A stretch of DNA of 64,000 nt. Source: AC-32 sp963736055 (lineage in GTDB: Bacteria > Actinomycetota > Thermoleophilia > Gaiellales > Gaiellaceae). A program made the translations under genes and the position numbers. This document shows, piece by piece, positions 8,305-16,529 of the stretch; position 1 is the stretch's first letter, and every line of letters starts with the position of its first letter. The notes below the pieces were generated by a model. That model had not been told where the DNA came from, searched no databases, and saw only the letters and a program-made list of their open reading frames with translations. Location of the stretch: assembly GCA_963736055.1 (NCBI GenBank), contig CAVTNM010000008.1:1488001-1552000 (forward strand), read 5' to 3'.

Positions 8305-9065
8305 GGCTTGTGGGCGGCCACGGCGTGCTGGTCGACGGCTGCTGCCGCGGTCGAGATCACCTGGGCGACCGTTTCGGGCTGCGAGACCATGATCACGTGT
8401 GAGCCGTCCGCCTCGGTGATCGTGGCTCCGGCGCGCTCTGCCATCGAGCGGACCACATCCGCGCCGGCAGCCTTGTCGCCGGTCGCGACGACGGACCAGG
8501 AGGGAAGCTTCTTCCAGGCCGGCGGGCCTGAGGCCTCGGAGAACGCAGACTCAGCAACGGGGCGCTGCGTCGCGGCCATCACGGCCGTCTGCTCGGCCGG
8601 GAGGTCGGCGGCGAACGCATCGCGGAACTTCGCTGGGTCGATCGCGAACTCCGTCGCCGTCTCCGCGCCGTCTCCGTTCGGGTACTGCAGCGGGACGAGC
8701 GCCGCGTTGAGGACGCTGTCCTTCGAGCCGCTCTCCACTTCGCCCAGGCGCTCGCCTTCGTCGGGCGCGAAGGCGGCGACGAAGACCAGCCCGACCACGT
8801 TGTCCGCCTCGGTCGCGGCGTTCGAGATCACCGCCCCTCCATAGGAATGGCCGACCGCGAGCACAGGTCCCGCGATTTGCTCGAAGACGCCGGCGATGTA
8901 GGCGGAATCGTGGGCGATGCCGCGGAGCGGGACCGCCGGCGCCGTGGCCTGCACCCCGGAGGCCTGTAGGCGCTCGATCACCCCGTTCCAGCTCGAGCCG
9001 TCGGCAAAGGCGCCGTGGACGAGCACGACGGTCAGCGGACCGGTGTCTGCGGTGTGCTCTGACAT
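8301..9065 (-). CDS. Alpha/beta hydrolase (Ser-nucleophile esterase type)
   Basis: The 254-residue product has the oxyanion-loop motif LVHGAFADGSSW near residue 18, the nucleophile elbow VGHSYGGAV near residue 80, and a C-terminal His in EADGSHVIMVS. These fit the small plant MES/bacterial EstC-like esterase group. The ATG at 9065 has a GGAGC-type site upstream; a longer frame exists but overlaps the previous gene. It is the fifth gene of the 12.5-7.3 kb operon and the only member that uses Ser rather than Asp as nucleophile. The substrate is unknown. Confidence 0.88.
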   Translation of the reverse strand: MSEHTADTGPLTVVLVHGAFADGSSWNGVIERLQASGVQATAPAVPLRGIAHDSAYIAGVFEQIAGPVLAVGHSYGGAVISNAATEADNVVGLVFVAAFAPDEGERLGEVESGSKDSVLNAALVPLQYPNGDGAETATEFAIDPAKFRDAFAADLPAEQTAVMAATQRPVAESAFSEASGPPAWKKLPSWSVVATGDKAAGADVVRSMAERAGATITEADGSHVIMVSQPETVAQVISTAAAAVDQHAVAAHKP

Positions 9066-9078
9066 GAGAGCTCCTTCC

Positions 9079-10008
9079 TCAGTAGGAATCGACCTCGACG
9101 ACGGCTTGGGCAAACGCGTCCGGCGCTTCCTGCGGAAGGTTGTGCCCGATGCCGCCCTCGATTGTGCGGTGCGAATAGGTGCCTGAGAACTTCTGTGCGT
9201 AGGCACGTGGCTCCGGATGCGGGGCGCCGTTTGCGTCGCCCTCGAGCGTGATCGTCGGCACGCTGATCACCGGTCCTTCGGCGAGCCGCTTCTCCAGCTC
9301 GTCGTACTCAGCCTCTCCCTCGGCCAGCCCCAGCCGCCAGCGGTAGTTGTGAATCGCGATAGCGACGTGATCCGGATTGTCGAGGGACGCTGCGCTGCGC
9401 TCGAAGGTGGCGTCGTCGAAGCTCCACTTCGGTGATGCCGTCCGCCAGATCAGCTTCGCAAACTCACGTCGGTACTTGTCGTAACCGGCCCGGCCGCGCT
9501 CGGTGGCGAAGTAGTACTGGTACCACCACTGGAGCTCGGCCTCCGGCGGCAACGGCAGCTTGCCGGCTTCCTGGCTGCCGATCAGATACCCGCTGACGGA
9601 GACGAGCCCCTTGCAGCGCTCGGGCCAGAGCGCTGCGACGATGTCGGCCGTCCGCGCTCCCCAGTCGAAGCCGGCGACGATTGCCTTGTCGATCCCGAGG
9701 GCGTCCAGCAACGCGATCGCGTCGACGGCGAGGACCGCCTGCTCGCCGTTGCGGAAGGTCTCGTCCGACAAGAAGTGCGTCGTGCCGTAGCCCCGCAGGT
9801 ACGGGACGATCGCGTGATACCCCGCTCCGGCGAGGATCGGCGTGACCTCGGCGTAGGCGTGGATGTCGTAGGGCCAGCCATGGAGCAGGAGCACCGCGGG
9901 CCCGTCGGCGGGACCTGCCTCGGCGTAGCCGACGTTCAGCAGGCCCGCGTCGACCTGGCGCAGCGGGCTCAACCACGTCCTCGACGATTCTGGGACGGTG
10001 GAAGTCAC
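9079..10008 (-). CDS. Alpha/beta hydrolase, epoxide hydrolase/dehalogenase-like (Asp nucleophile)
   Basis: The 309-residue product contains LLLHGWPYDIHAY (oxyanion region), VAGFDWGARTADIVA with the nucleophilic Asp, and GGIGHNLPQEAPDAF with the catalytic His. Asp in the elbow is typical of epoxide hydrolases and haloalkane or haloacetate dehalogenases. No signal peptide is present, so it is cytoplasmic. The start overlaps the end of the cupin gene by four bases, and it lies 13 bp before the next hydrolase. The specific substrate cannot be read from the sequence. Confidence 0.88.
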   Translation of the reverse strand: MTSTVPESSRTWLSPLRQVDAGLLNVGYAEAGPADGPAVLLLHGWPYDIHAYAEVTPILAGAGYHAIVPYLRGYGTTHFLSDETFRNGEQAVLAVDAIALLDALGIDKAIVAGFDWGARTADIVAALWPERCKGLVSVSGYLIGSQEAGKLPLPPEAELQWWYQYYFATERGRAGYDKYRREFAKLIWRTASPKWSFDDATFERSAASLDNPDHVAIAIHNYRWRLGLAEGEAEYDELEKRLAEGPVISVPTITLEGDANGAPHPEPRAYAQKFSGTYSHRTIEGGIGHNLPQEAPDAFAQAVVEVDSY

Positions 10009-10346
10009 TCGACCGGTACGACGAGTGGCTTGCCCTTCTCGACGACATAGGTGGCGAGCTCCGCCGCGTTGCCGCCGCCGACGTTCCTCACTGCGTGGAC
10101 GGTCTCGGCCGGGACGAGCAGGACCTCGCCGGCCTCGACGGTCTTCGGCGGCTCGCCGTCGATCTGATACTCGAGCGACCCTTCGAGCACGTAGATGATC
10201 TCCTCGCCCGGATGCTTGTGCCTGATCGGCGGCGCCTCCGGGGCGATGTCGACGCGGCTCTGAATGACCTCGCGTCCAGGAACGCTGAGATCGTGCCGCT
10301 GGAGATCTGTGCGGATGAGTCCAGGAATCTGCTGCTGTACTGCCAT
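10005..10346 (-). CDS. Cupin-domain protein
   Basis: The 113-residue product is a single cupin barrel. Motif 1 is RHKHPGEEIIYVLEGSLEYQ, with two His and Glu in metal-binding positions; motif 2 is VPAETVHAVRN, giving the third His. Small cupins of this type serve as dioxygenases, isomerases or ligand sensors. It lies between two Asp-nucleophile hydrolases in the same operon (13-bp gap upstream, 4-bp overlap downstream), so it probably acts on the same compound class. Confidence 0.85.
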   Translation of the reverse strand: MAVQQQIPGLIRTDLQRHDLSVPGREVIQSRVDIAPEAPPIRHKHPGEEIIYVLEGSLEYQIDGEPPKTVEAGEVLLVPAETVHAVRNVGGGNAAELATYVVEKGKPLVVPVE

Positions 10347-10359
10347 TGGATTCCTCCTT

Positions 10360-11328
10360 TCAGCGGGCAGCGCTCGTGTGTGCAGCCGCGGCCGCTCCTT
10401 CCCGGTATGGGGCCAGGAACTCGGTCAGCTCCGCCAGCAGCTCCTCGGGAGCCTGCTCGGCGACCCAGTGGCCGCTTCCGCGGAGCACGGCGCCCTGGAC
10501 GTCGTCGGCGACGAGCTTCATCGCGTTCGCGGCGTTTTCGCCACCGCTTTCCTCGCCGCCGATCGCCAGCACCGGCATGGTCAGCCGACGGTTCTTGCGC
10601 TCCTCGTTCTGCACGGCGCTCGTCGGGATCGCACGATAGAACTCGAAGCTGCCGCGCAGGGCCTCCGGATCGCCGGCGAGCGTGTCGATGTAGTACTTGA
10701 CGGCGTCGTCCGGGAGCTTCGTCGTGCCTGCCGAGGCTGCGAACTCCGCGCCGAAGAAGACGTCCTCCCTTCCCCTGACGAGTGCTTCGTTCACCTCGCC
10801 CGGGAGCTGATTGAACATGAGGTGCCACAGGCGGGCGTTGAGCGTCGGGGGGACGAACAGCGGCAGCGGAGGGGAGATGCCCGGCAGGAAGGCCTCGGAG
10901 ACGACCAGACGCTCGACCCGCTCCGGGTGGTCCGCGGCCAAGGCGTGCGCGATCGGCATCCCGGTGTCCGTCCCGTAGACCGCGAACTCCTCGTGGTCGA
11001 GGGCGTCCATTAGCGCGACGAGGTCCCTTGCGAGGGTGCCGATGTCGTACCCGTCGCGGGGCTTGTCGGAGAGGCCGATGCCGCGCTGGTCGACCGCGAT
11101 GACGTCGAAGTGCTCGGCCAGCGCCGGCATCAGCATGCGCCACGCGTACCAGGTCTGGGGCCAGCCGTGGACGAGCAGGAGCGGCGGTCCCGAACCTCCG
11201 ATGACCGCGTGCAGCCGCACGTCGCCCACGTCGACGAAGCGGCTGGTGAAGGTGTCGGCGAACCCCTCGGGGAGGTTCGGCGCCCCGGAGACGGAGCCGG
11301 GGCCCTCAGGGATGGACGCGGTGCTCAT
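10360..11328 (-). CDS. Alpha/beta hydrolase, epoxide hydrolase-like (Asp nucleophile)
   Basis: The 322-residue product has LLLVHGWPQTWYAWRM near residue 50, VYGTDTGMPIAHALA with Asp at the nucleophile position, and GSGHWVAEQAPEEL with the catalytic His. The overall pattern fits bacterial soluble epoxide hydrolases and fluoroacetate dehalogenase relatives. A purine-rich AGGAG-like site precedes the ATG. It follows the EHN-type epoxide hydrolase by 12 bp and precedes the cupin by 13 bp. Confidence 0.88.
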   Translation of the reverse strand: MSTASIPEGPGSVSGAPNLPEGFADTFTSRFVDVGDVRLHAVIGGSGPPLLLVHGWPQTWYAWRMLMPALAEHFDVIAVDQRGIGLSDKPRDGYDIGTLARDLVALMDALDHEEFAVYGTDTGMPIAHALAADHPERVERLVVSEAFLPGISPPLPLFVPPTLNARLWHLMFNQLPGEVNEALVRGREDVFFGAEFAASAGTTKLPDDAVKYYIDTLAGDPEALRGSFEFYRAIPTSAVQNEERKNRRLTMPVLAIGGEESGGENAANAMKLVADDVQGAVLRGSGHWVAEQAPEELLAELTEFLAPYREGAAAAAHTSAAR

Positions 11329-11340
11329 GGCTCTCTCCTT

Positions 11341-12544
11341 TCAGCGAAGCGACGCGAACGCCGCGCGGATCTCCTGCGAGAAGAGCTCAGGCTCTTCCCA
11401 CGCCGCGAAGTGGCCGCCCCGGTCGACCTCGTTGAAGTAGATGACGTTGGGGTAGACCTTCTCGACCCAGCTACGCGGTGCCGGAACGATCTCTCCGGGG
11501 AACGTGGTGTAGCCGACCGGCAGTGAGAGCGCCGGAGGTGCCTGGCCGGACGCAAGCGCTGCGGCTTGAGCTCGTCCGTTCTCCCAGTACGACCGGGCGG
11601 CCGACGCCCCGGTGCCGGTCAGCCAGTACAGCGTGATGTTGTCGAGGATGGCATCCCGGGTGAGACTGCCCGTGGGCTTCCCGTCGACGAATGCGCCCGA
11701 GATCTTGTAGTAGCTGTCGGTGTCGTGGTCGAGCATCCAGCCTGCCAGGGCGACGGGTGAGTCCAGTAGGGCGTAGCCGATCGTCTCCGGTCGGGTGGCC
11801 TGCTCGATGAAGTAACCGTTGCCGCTCGTGCTGAACGTCGTGCCCGCGTCAACCGCCGCGCGTTCCTCCTCGGATTCGGCCGGCAGCTGGTCGCTGATGG
11901 CCAGAGCCGCGAGTAGCAGGTTGATGTGGACACCGATCAGCCCCGCGGGGGCCTGGCGGCCCATCGCGTCTGTGATGGCCGAGCCCACGTCACCGCCCTG
12001 CGCGACGTAACGCGTGTAGCCGAGGCGGTCCATCAGCTCCGCCCAGGCCCGCGCAGTGCGGCCGACGTCCCAGCCGACCTCGGTCGGCTCACCCGAGAAG
12101 CCGTACCCGGGTATGGACGGCAACACGAGGTCGAATGCGTCCTCGGCGCGTCCGCCATACGCGGTCGGGTCGGTCAGCGGCCCGACGACGTCGAGCAACT
12201 CGATCACTGAGCCGGGCCAGCCGTGCGTGATGATCAGCGGCAGCGCGTCCTCGTGCCGCGACTTCACGTGGATGAAGTGGATCGTCGAGCCCGTCGATCT
12301 CGGTCGTGAACTGCGGCAAGGCGTTGAGCCTCGCACCGATCCGCCCGAAGTCGTAGTCGGTCGCCCAGTACTTGGCAAGCGCCTTCAGGGTCGCCAGCTG
12401 GACGCCCTGCGAGCGGTCCTCGACTAGCTCCTTGCTGGGCCAGCGGGTCGCCTCGATGCGCTCCCGCAAGTCGGCGATCTCCTCCGCTGGAATCTCGACG
12501 TGAAAGGGCCGGATCTCGGTGGCGGTCTGGACGGTGCTGCTCAT
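11341..12544 (-). CDS. Epoxide hydrolase with N-terminal EHN domain (frameshifted)
   Basis: The gene starts at 12544 (MSSTVQTATEIRPFHVEIP) behind an AGGGAGGTC site. The EHN domain (EIADLRERIEATRWPS) reads to TTEIDG, then the frame is lost at 12290-12292, where GGGC would need to be GGC. In the next frame the enzyme continues with STIHFIHVK, ITHGWPGSVIELLD (oxyanion HGWPG), AQGGDVGSAIT (nucleophile Asp) and DRGGHFAAWEEP (His). Removing one G restores about 400 residues, the usual length for this family. First gene of the six-gene operon. Confidence 0.82.
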
Positions 12545-12696
12545 GACGACCTCCCTTCGTCACGCAGTGATCTGTGGCCCGCGTCATACCCGAAGCAAGC
12601 TTTGGCCGCCTCATCCCAAGTGGATTACGCCGCACCAAAACCAAGGTTGAAACAATTGAAGAGCCTCGCGACCCCCGGGGAGGAGGTAGGGCCGGA

Positions 12697-12915
12697 CTAG
12701 TGGGGTGGCTTGGGCGGTCGCCCTCGGATGATGCCGATCTCCGTGGGTCCTGGATTCTTGGGCTCGATATCGAGAACGACGACCTGTTTCAGCGGGTCTA
12801 CCTCGATGATCTCGTTCAGCTTTGGCGGAAGCTCTCCAGCAGGGCGCTTGTAGACGTAGCGGCTCTGGCTCCCGTCTGGCTCACGGACCAAGACATGCCA
12901 CTGGCGTTCGGCCAC
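12697..12915 (-). CDS. Small hypothetical protein
   Basis: The 72-residue product (MAERQWHVLVREPDGS...) has no recognised domain and looks like a small beta-rich soluble protein with a Pro-rich end. I consider it a real gene because a TAGAGT -10 box on the minus strand (12922-12927) ends six bases before the GTG start, the same geometry as many genes in this window. The adjacent 12967 gene runs divergently, so this short interval holds two opposed promoters. Confidence 0.6.
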   Translation of the reverse strand: MAERQWHVLVREPDGSQSRYVYKRPAGELPPKLNEIIEVDPLKQVVVLDIEPKNPGPTEIGIIRGRPPKPPH

Positions 12916-12966
12916 ATGCGGACTCTAGCGTCGAGGGAGCTGCGTCGGGGCTAAGCTCTGCGCTGC

Positions 12967-13230
12967 GTGTGGATGATCCGAAGAGCGCTAGGCGAGCAGG
13001 ATCAGCCGGACACCGACGCGAGCCTCTGGGCGTTCGAGGTCGGGCGCGATTCCGAGCGCCGCCGCGTGGAAGTTCTGATCACGGGTGAAGCGAAACACTC
13101 GACCATGCAGCCGATTCTGGAGGCGGTGAACAGCGACGGGCAAAGCGTCGTGATCCAAGCACTCGACGCGATCGGCGACGCCGAGCCTCCGAACCGGATC
13201 ACGGTCACCATGACCCGCATCGACTACTGA
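12967..13230 (+). CDS. Small hypothetical protein
   Basis: The 87-residue product contains alternating hydrophobic stretches (RRVEVLITGEA, NRITVTMTRIDY) suggesting a small alpha/beta fold. I do not recognise the family. A TAAGCT -10 box (12952-12957) ends nine bases before the GTG start, in line with leaderless expression; an in-frame ATG lies two codons later. It is divergent from the 12697-12915 gene and 55 bp before a membrane-protein gene. Confidence 0.6.
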   Translation: MWMIRRALGEQDQPDTDASLWAFEVGRDSERRRVEVLITGEAKHSTMQPILEAVNSDGQSVVIQALDAIGDAEPPNRITVTMTRIDY

Positions 13231-13285
13231 GCACACCTCGTGTTCGTTGGCGCACGAGTCGAACCCTGGACGGATTGCTCTCGCC

Positions 13286-14050
13286 ATGACCGAAGACCCG
13301 GCGACCAGATCCTCGGACACGGCCGTGGCGGTTGAACGCGCCTCCGAGCGACTCAGTCTTCGGCTGATCGTCCACAAGGCGCTCGTGACCGCGCGCGAGC
13401 GGTTCTGGGCGGTGATGCTGCCCGCGGTTGTCCTCTTCGTGCCTCTGACTCTCCTCGACACATATGTGGAGCACTTCGCCGACGAGCAGACAAGCGAGTC
13501 CAGCGCGGCGGGTGTGCTGGTGAAGGTGTTCTCGCTCGCAGGAACGAGTGGACTCCTGTTCGGCTGGGTGCTCTATACGGGCCTGCTCGACTCGATCGTC
13601 GGCGCTCACCAGTTCGGTCGCCCCGAGGAGCCTCTTCGCCAGCGTCTGCGGAATCTGCCCTACGTGCGCCTGATCGGCGCGGGGATCGCCCTCGACCTGC
13701 TCGTCATCATCGGGAGCGGGCTCTTCGTCGTGCCCGGCCTGCTCGCGCTCACGGTGTTCGGGATCGTGGGGCCGGTCATCGTCATCGAAGGCCGCGGAGT
13801 CGTGAGCGCCTTCATCCGGTCGGCTCGACTCTCCCTTCCGCACATCATCATCGCCTTCGGCGCGATCACGTTGCCCCTCCTGGCGGAGCAAGCGATCGAG
13901 GATCTGATGCTCATCGTGTGGCCGCACAATCTCTGGGACGGCGCCCTGGTGGCGATCGGCCTCACGCTCTGCGTGGGGGTCTCCGTCAGCCTGATCGAGG
14001 TCGTGTTCGCCAACGAGTTGATCGTGAGAGATCCCGCCCCACGTCTTTGA
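13286..14050 (+). CDS. Multi-pass membrane protein, function unknown
   Basis: The 254-residue product has several hydrophobic segments: FWAVMLPAVVLFVPLTLLD, a stretch around GTSGLLFGWVLYTGLL, GAGIALDLLVIIGSGLFVVPGLLALTVFG as a pair of helices, and ALVAIGLTLCVGVSVSLIEVVF near the end. The layout resembles the membrane-embedded domain of glycerophosphodiesterase-like or YciC-type proteins, but I see no catalytic motif. The frame is open from 13247, yet the ATG at 13286 fits the start of the charged N-terminus better. Confidence 0.65.
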   Translation: MTEDPATRSSDTAVAVERASERLSLRLIVHKALVTARERFWAVMLPAVVLFVPLTLLDTYVEHFADEQTSESSAAGVLVKVFSLAGTSGLLFGWVLYTGLLDSIVGAHQFGRPEEPLRQRLRNLPYVRLIGAGIALDLLVIIGSGLFVVPGLLALTVFGIVGPVIVIEGRGVVSAFIRSARLSLPHIIIAFGAITLPLLAEQAIEDLMLIVWPHNLWDGALVAIGLTLCVGVSVSLIEVVFANELIVRDPAPRL

Positions 14051-14100
14051 TGGTCGACTGTTCGCACTCACGCCGCGCGCCGGTGTAAGAGACTCTGTCC

Positions 14101-14661
14101 GTGCCCCTGTCCGCGCTCGAGTCCATGCAGCTCGACGAGGTGCTCGAGCATGTAAACGTGCCGAGCTACGTGATCGACTCGACGGGTGTCATCCGGTGGG
14201 TGAACGCCGCTGCGCGCAACATCGTCGGAGATGTGCAGGGACGGCAGTTCACCTCGGTCGTGGCGCCCGAAGAGACGCTACGCGCGCGGGAGCTGTTTGC
14301 ACGGAAGGTGGTCGGCGCCGAACGCGTGACCGACGCGGGTGTCGTGCTCTTGAATGCCGCCGGCGAGCGGGTCGCACTCGAGATCAGCTCGATCCCCCTC
14401 GTTCGCGGCGAACATGTAGTCGGCGTCTTCGGACAGGTCTCGGACATCGTCGAGGAGCCCCACCAGCACCCCGACCTGAAGCTGACGCCGCGACAGACCG
14501 AGATCCTCGAGTACCTCGAGCGCGGCCGCTCGACGAGTGAGATCGCCCAGGAGCTGCAGCTCAGTACCGAGACCGTGCGCAACCACGTTCGCCATGTGCT
14601 GCGCGCTGTGGGTGCGCACTCCCGTCTCGAGGCGGTTGCAATCGCCAACGGTCTGCACTAG
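14101..14661 (+). CDS. PAS-domain LuxR-type transcriptional regulator
   Basis: The 186-residue product joins a PAS sensor domain (residues about 12-115, with VPSYVIDSTGVIRWVNAAA) to a LuxR helix-turn-helix (LTPRQTEILEYLERGRSTSEI then TVRNHVRHVLRAVGAHSR, residues about 125-186). No phospho-receiver domain is present, so input must come through the PAS pocket or a partner. The start is GTG at 14101. It converges on the tRNA-Sec gene. Its target and ligand are unknown. Confidence 0.83.
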   Translation: MPLSALESMQLDEVLEHVNVPSYVIDSTGVIRWVNAAARNIVGDVQGRQFTSVVAPEETLRARELFARKVVGAERVTDAGVVLLNAAGERVALEISSIPLVRGEHVVGVFGQVSDIVEEPHQHPDLKLTPRQTEILEYLERGRSTSEIAQELQLSTETVRNHVRHVLRAVGAHSRLEAVAIANGLH

Positions 14662-14687
14662 TCGTCGGCCGCCGGGTTTCGGCTCAA

Positions 14688-14780
14688 CGGAGCGGCGCAG
14701 GAGTCGAACCTACCGAGCCGTGGGTTGCACGACCGCACCGGTTTTGAAGACCGGCTGGGCCACCGGGCCCATGCCGCTCC
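14688..14780 (-). tRNA. selC: tRNA-Sec (anticodon UCA)
   Basis: On the minus strand the 93-nt RNA begins GGAGCGGC, which pairs over 8 bp with the 3' GCCGCTCC, plus discriminator G. The T arm has a 5-bp stem (GTAGG/CCTGC) around TTCGACT. The anticodon loop reads CTTCAAA, giving anticodon TCA, and a long variable arm lies between them. The 8-bp acceptor, 5-bp T stem and UCA anticodon are specific to bacterial selenocysteine tRNA. No CCA is encoded. selB and selA lie 1.7-5.7 kb away on the same strand. Confidence 0.93.
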
Positions 14781-14840
14781 GGAATGAGCGTAACGGGCTA
14801 GCGACAGGTGGGCCCCGGCGGCCTCTTCTTGCAGGCCGGG

Positions 14841-15797
14841 CTAGACGAAGTCGCCGAGTACGGTCGCCCCGAAGGCGACCACCAGCACGGCACAGGTGAG
14901 CGTGCCCGCGGCCAGCGTCGTTCGTCGGCGGACGACCGCAGAGGGGAACGGCGCCAGGAGGAGCGCACTCGCCAGCCCGAAGACGATCCCGGCTGCCGTC
15001 TCCACCGCGTGGAAGGCGATCCCGGTCGTGAGCGCGGTGGTCAGACCCACGCCGTGCGCGCGCAGCGCCATCGCTATTGCGCCGCTCGTGAGACCGACGT
15101 TGCCCGGCGTGAGAGGCATCGTCCCGCTCAGCTCGAGCACCGGCACGACGAGCACCGCGGCCATCAGCGGGGAGGGGATCCCGAGCGCCGCGGCGATCGA
15201 GGCAGCCGCGCCAAGCTTCGCAATGGTCGCGAAGGCGATCCATGCGACGAGGCACGCGCCACGCTTCGGCTCCCGCCCGAGCGCGCGGAACGCGTCGAGC
15301 GCATGCCCTAGGTGCGTGCGGGCAGTTCGGTTGCGCGTCGTCATGGCCGCAAGCGTGGCTACACCGGTCAACGCGATCAGGACGAACACCGGCCAGAGCG
15401 GTAGCGCACCGGCGATCGAGCCGACGACGACAAGAAGCGCGAGCACGAGTGCACGCGCGACGCCGATCACTGCCAACGACCCGCCCGCGCGCCAGATCCG
15501 ATCCTCGCTGTCTAGCGCACGCGAGAACAGCGCCAGACGCGCGACGTCGCCGAGCCGCGCGGGCGCGAACGAGTTGATCAACGAGCCGATGCCGTAGCGG
15601 GCACCCGCATCGAGCCAGCCGATGCGACCGCCGACGAGTCCGATCGCGGAGCGCCAGGCGCCTGCCGTCCCGACGAGCGAACCGAGGAAACAGGCGCCGG
15701 CGAGCCAAAGCCAGATGGGCTGCGCGCTCGACAGCCCGCTGAGCGCTCGCCGTACCTCCGACCCGAGCAGCTGAGGAACGAACGCGATGATGAGCAA
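14841..15797 (-). CDS. Lysylphosphatidylglycerol synthase-like (UPF0104) membrane protein
   Basis: The product of at least 318 residues has about eight hydrophobic helices and the family-type segments YGIGSLINSFAPARLGDVARL and ELSGTMPLTPGNVGLTSGAIAMAL, as in the flippase/synthase membrane domain of MprF and the UPF0104 group. The start is uncertain. The TTG at 15797 falls inside what should be the first membrane helix, and the frame stays open upstream to a TAA with no ATG, GTG or TTG. An unusual start codon or an upstream sequence error is possible. tRNA-Sec lies 61 bp downstream. Confidence 0.75.
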   Translation of the reverse strand: MLIIAFVPQLLGSEVRRALSGLSSAQPIWLWLAGACFLGSLVGTAGAWRSAIGLVGGRIGWLDAGARYGIGSLINSFAPARLGDVARLALFSRALDSEDRIWRAGGSLAVIGVARALVLALLVVVGSIAGALPLWPVFVLIALTGVATLAAMTTRNRTARTHLGHALDAFRALGREPKRGACLVAWIAFATIAKLGAAASIAAALGIPSPLMAAVLVVPVLELSGTMPLTPGNVGLTSGAIAMALRAHGVGLTTALTTGIAFHAVETAAGIVFGLASALLLAPFPSAVVRRRTTLAAGTLTCAVLVVAFGATVLGDFV

Positions 15798-15980
15798 CGC
15801 GAGCGTCAGGGCGGCGGCGGCAGTGAAGATGCGGTGTGAGTTCTTGATAACTACTCCGACGTTCAGCGGGTCGGCTTGTTGAGAGTCGCCTTACCTCTCG
15901 GCGTTTGCGCCCTCGAGCCTGAGGGGCAATCGCACGCGCCGCGCCGGGTATGAGGACCGGCTGACCTAGACTCGCCCGGC

Positions 15981-16529
15981 GTGCACGGGGTCATCTTCAC
16001 GAGCTTCCGCGACTACCTCCTGGCAGCCCACGGCGGCGACACGGCAGCCGCCGTGTTCGAGGCCGAGCCCGAGTATCTGCTCAGCGAGTCGTATCCGGAC
16101 GAGAATCTCCGTCGGCTCGTTGCGATCGCCGCGGCGCGCACCGGGCTCGAGCCGGACGAGATCTACTTCGAGCTCGGCGTCTTCACGTCCGAGGTCACCT
16201 TCGCGCGGCTCTACCCCGCCTTCTTCGACGTCTCGGGCTCGGTCAGCGAGTTCCTGCTGAGCGTCGAGACGCGGATCCACGAGCTCGTGCGGGCGACGAT
16301 CCCGAACGCGGGGCCGCCGCAGCTGGAGGTGACGCTGCTGGGCGAGGAGGGAGTCTCGATCGCCTACGCGTCGCCGCGGCGAATGTGCGTCCTCTTACGC
16401 GGCCTGACCGAAGGCGCTGCACGCCACTACGGCGAGCACGCGGAGATGGAAGAACGGACGTGCATGCTGCGAGGCGACCCCGCCTGCACGCTCGAGGTCA
16501 CCTTCAGCGACGGCTCTCCGAGCGTCTGA
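15981..16529 (+). CDS. Stand-alone H-NOX (heme NO/O2-binding) protein
   Basis: The 182-residue product is one H-NOX domain. It starts MHGVIFTSFRDYL; His100 in TRIHELVRA is in the position of the axial heme ligand, Pro113 follows in AGPPQ, and Tyr129-x-Ser131-x-Arg133 (YASPR) matches the YxSxR motif that holds the heme propionates. The C-terminal region carries two Cys (CMLRGDPAC). Such proteins sense nitric oxide or oxygen and usually signal to a kinase or cyclic-di-GMP enzyme, but none is adjacent. TAGACT (15967-15972) precedes the GTG by eight bases. Its 3' end overlaps selB by 26 bp, convergently. Confidence 0.87.
   Translation: MHGVIFTSFRDYLLAAHGGDTAAAVFEAEPEYLLSESYPDENLRRLVAIAAARTGLEPDEIYFELGVFTSEVTFARLYPAFFDVSGSVSEFLLSVETRIHELVRATIPNAGPPQLEVTLLGEEGVSIAYASPRRMCVLLRGLTEGAARHYGEHAEMEERTCMLRGDPACTLEVTFSDGSPSV

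Noticed and set aside
7337..12544. Selenocysteine or programmed recoding as the cause of the frame breaks
   Set aside because: The breaks are frame changes, not in-frame UGA codons, and no slippery heptamer or strong downstream hairpin is apparent at either site.
14101..14661. Quorum-sensing LuxR with acyl-homoserine lactone domain
   Set aside because: The N-terminal half is a PAS fold, not an autoinducer-binding domain, and no luxI-like gene is near.
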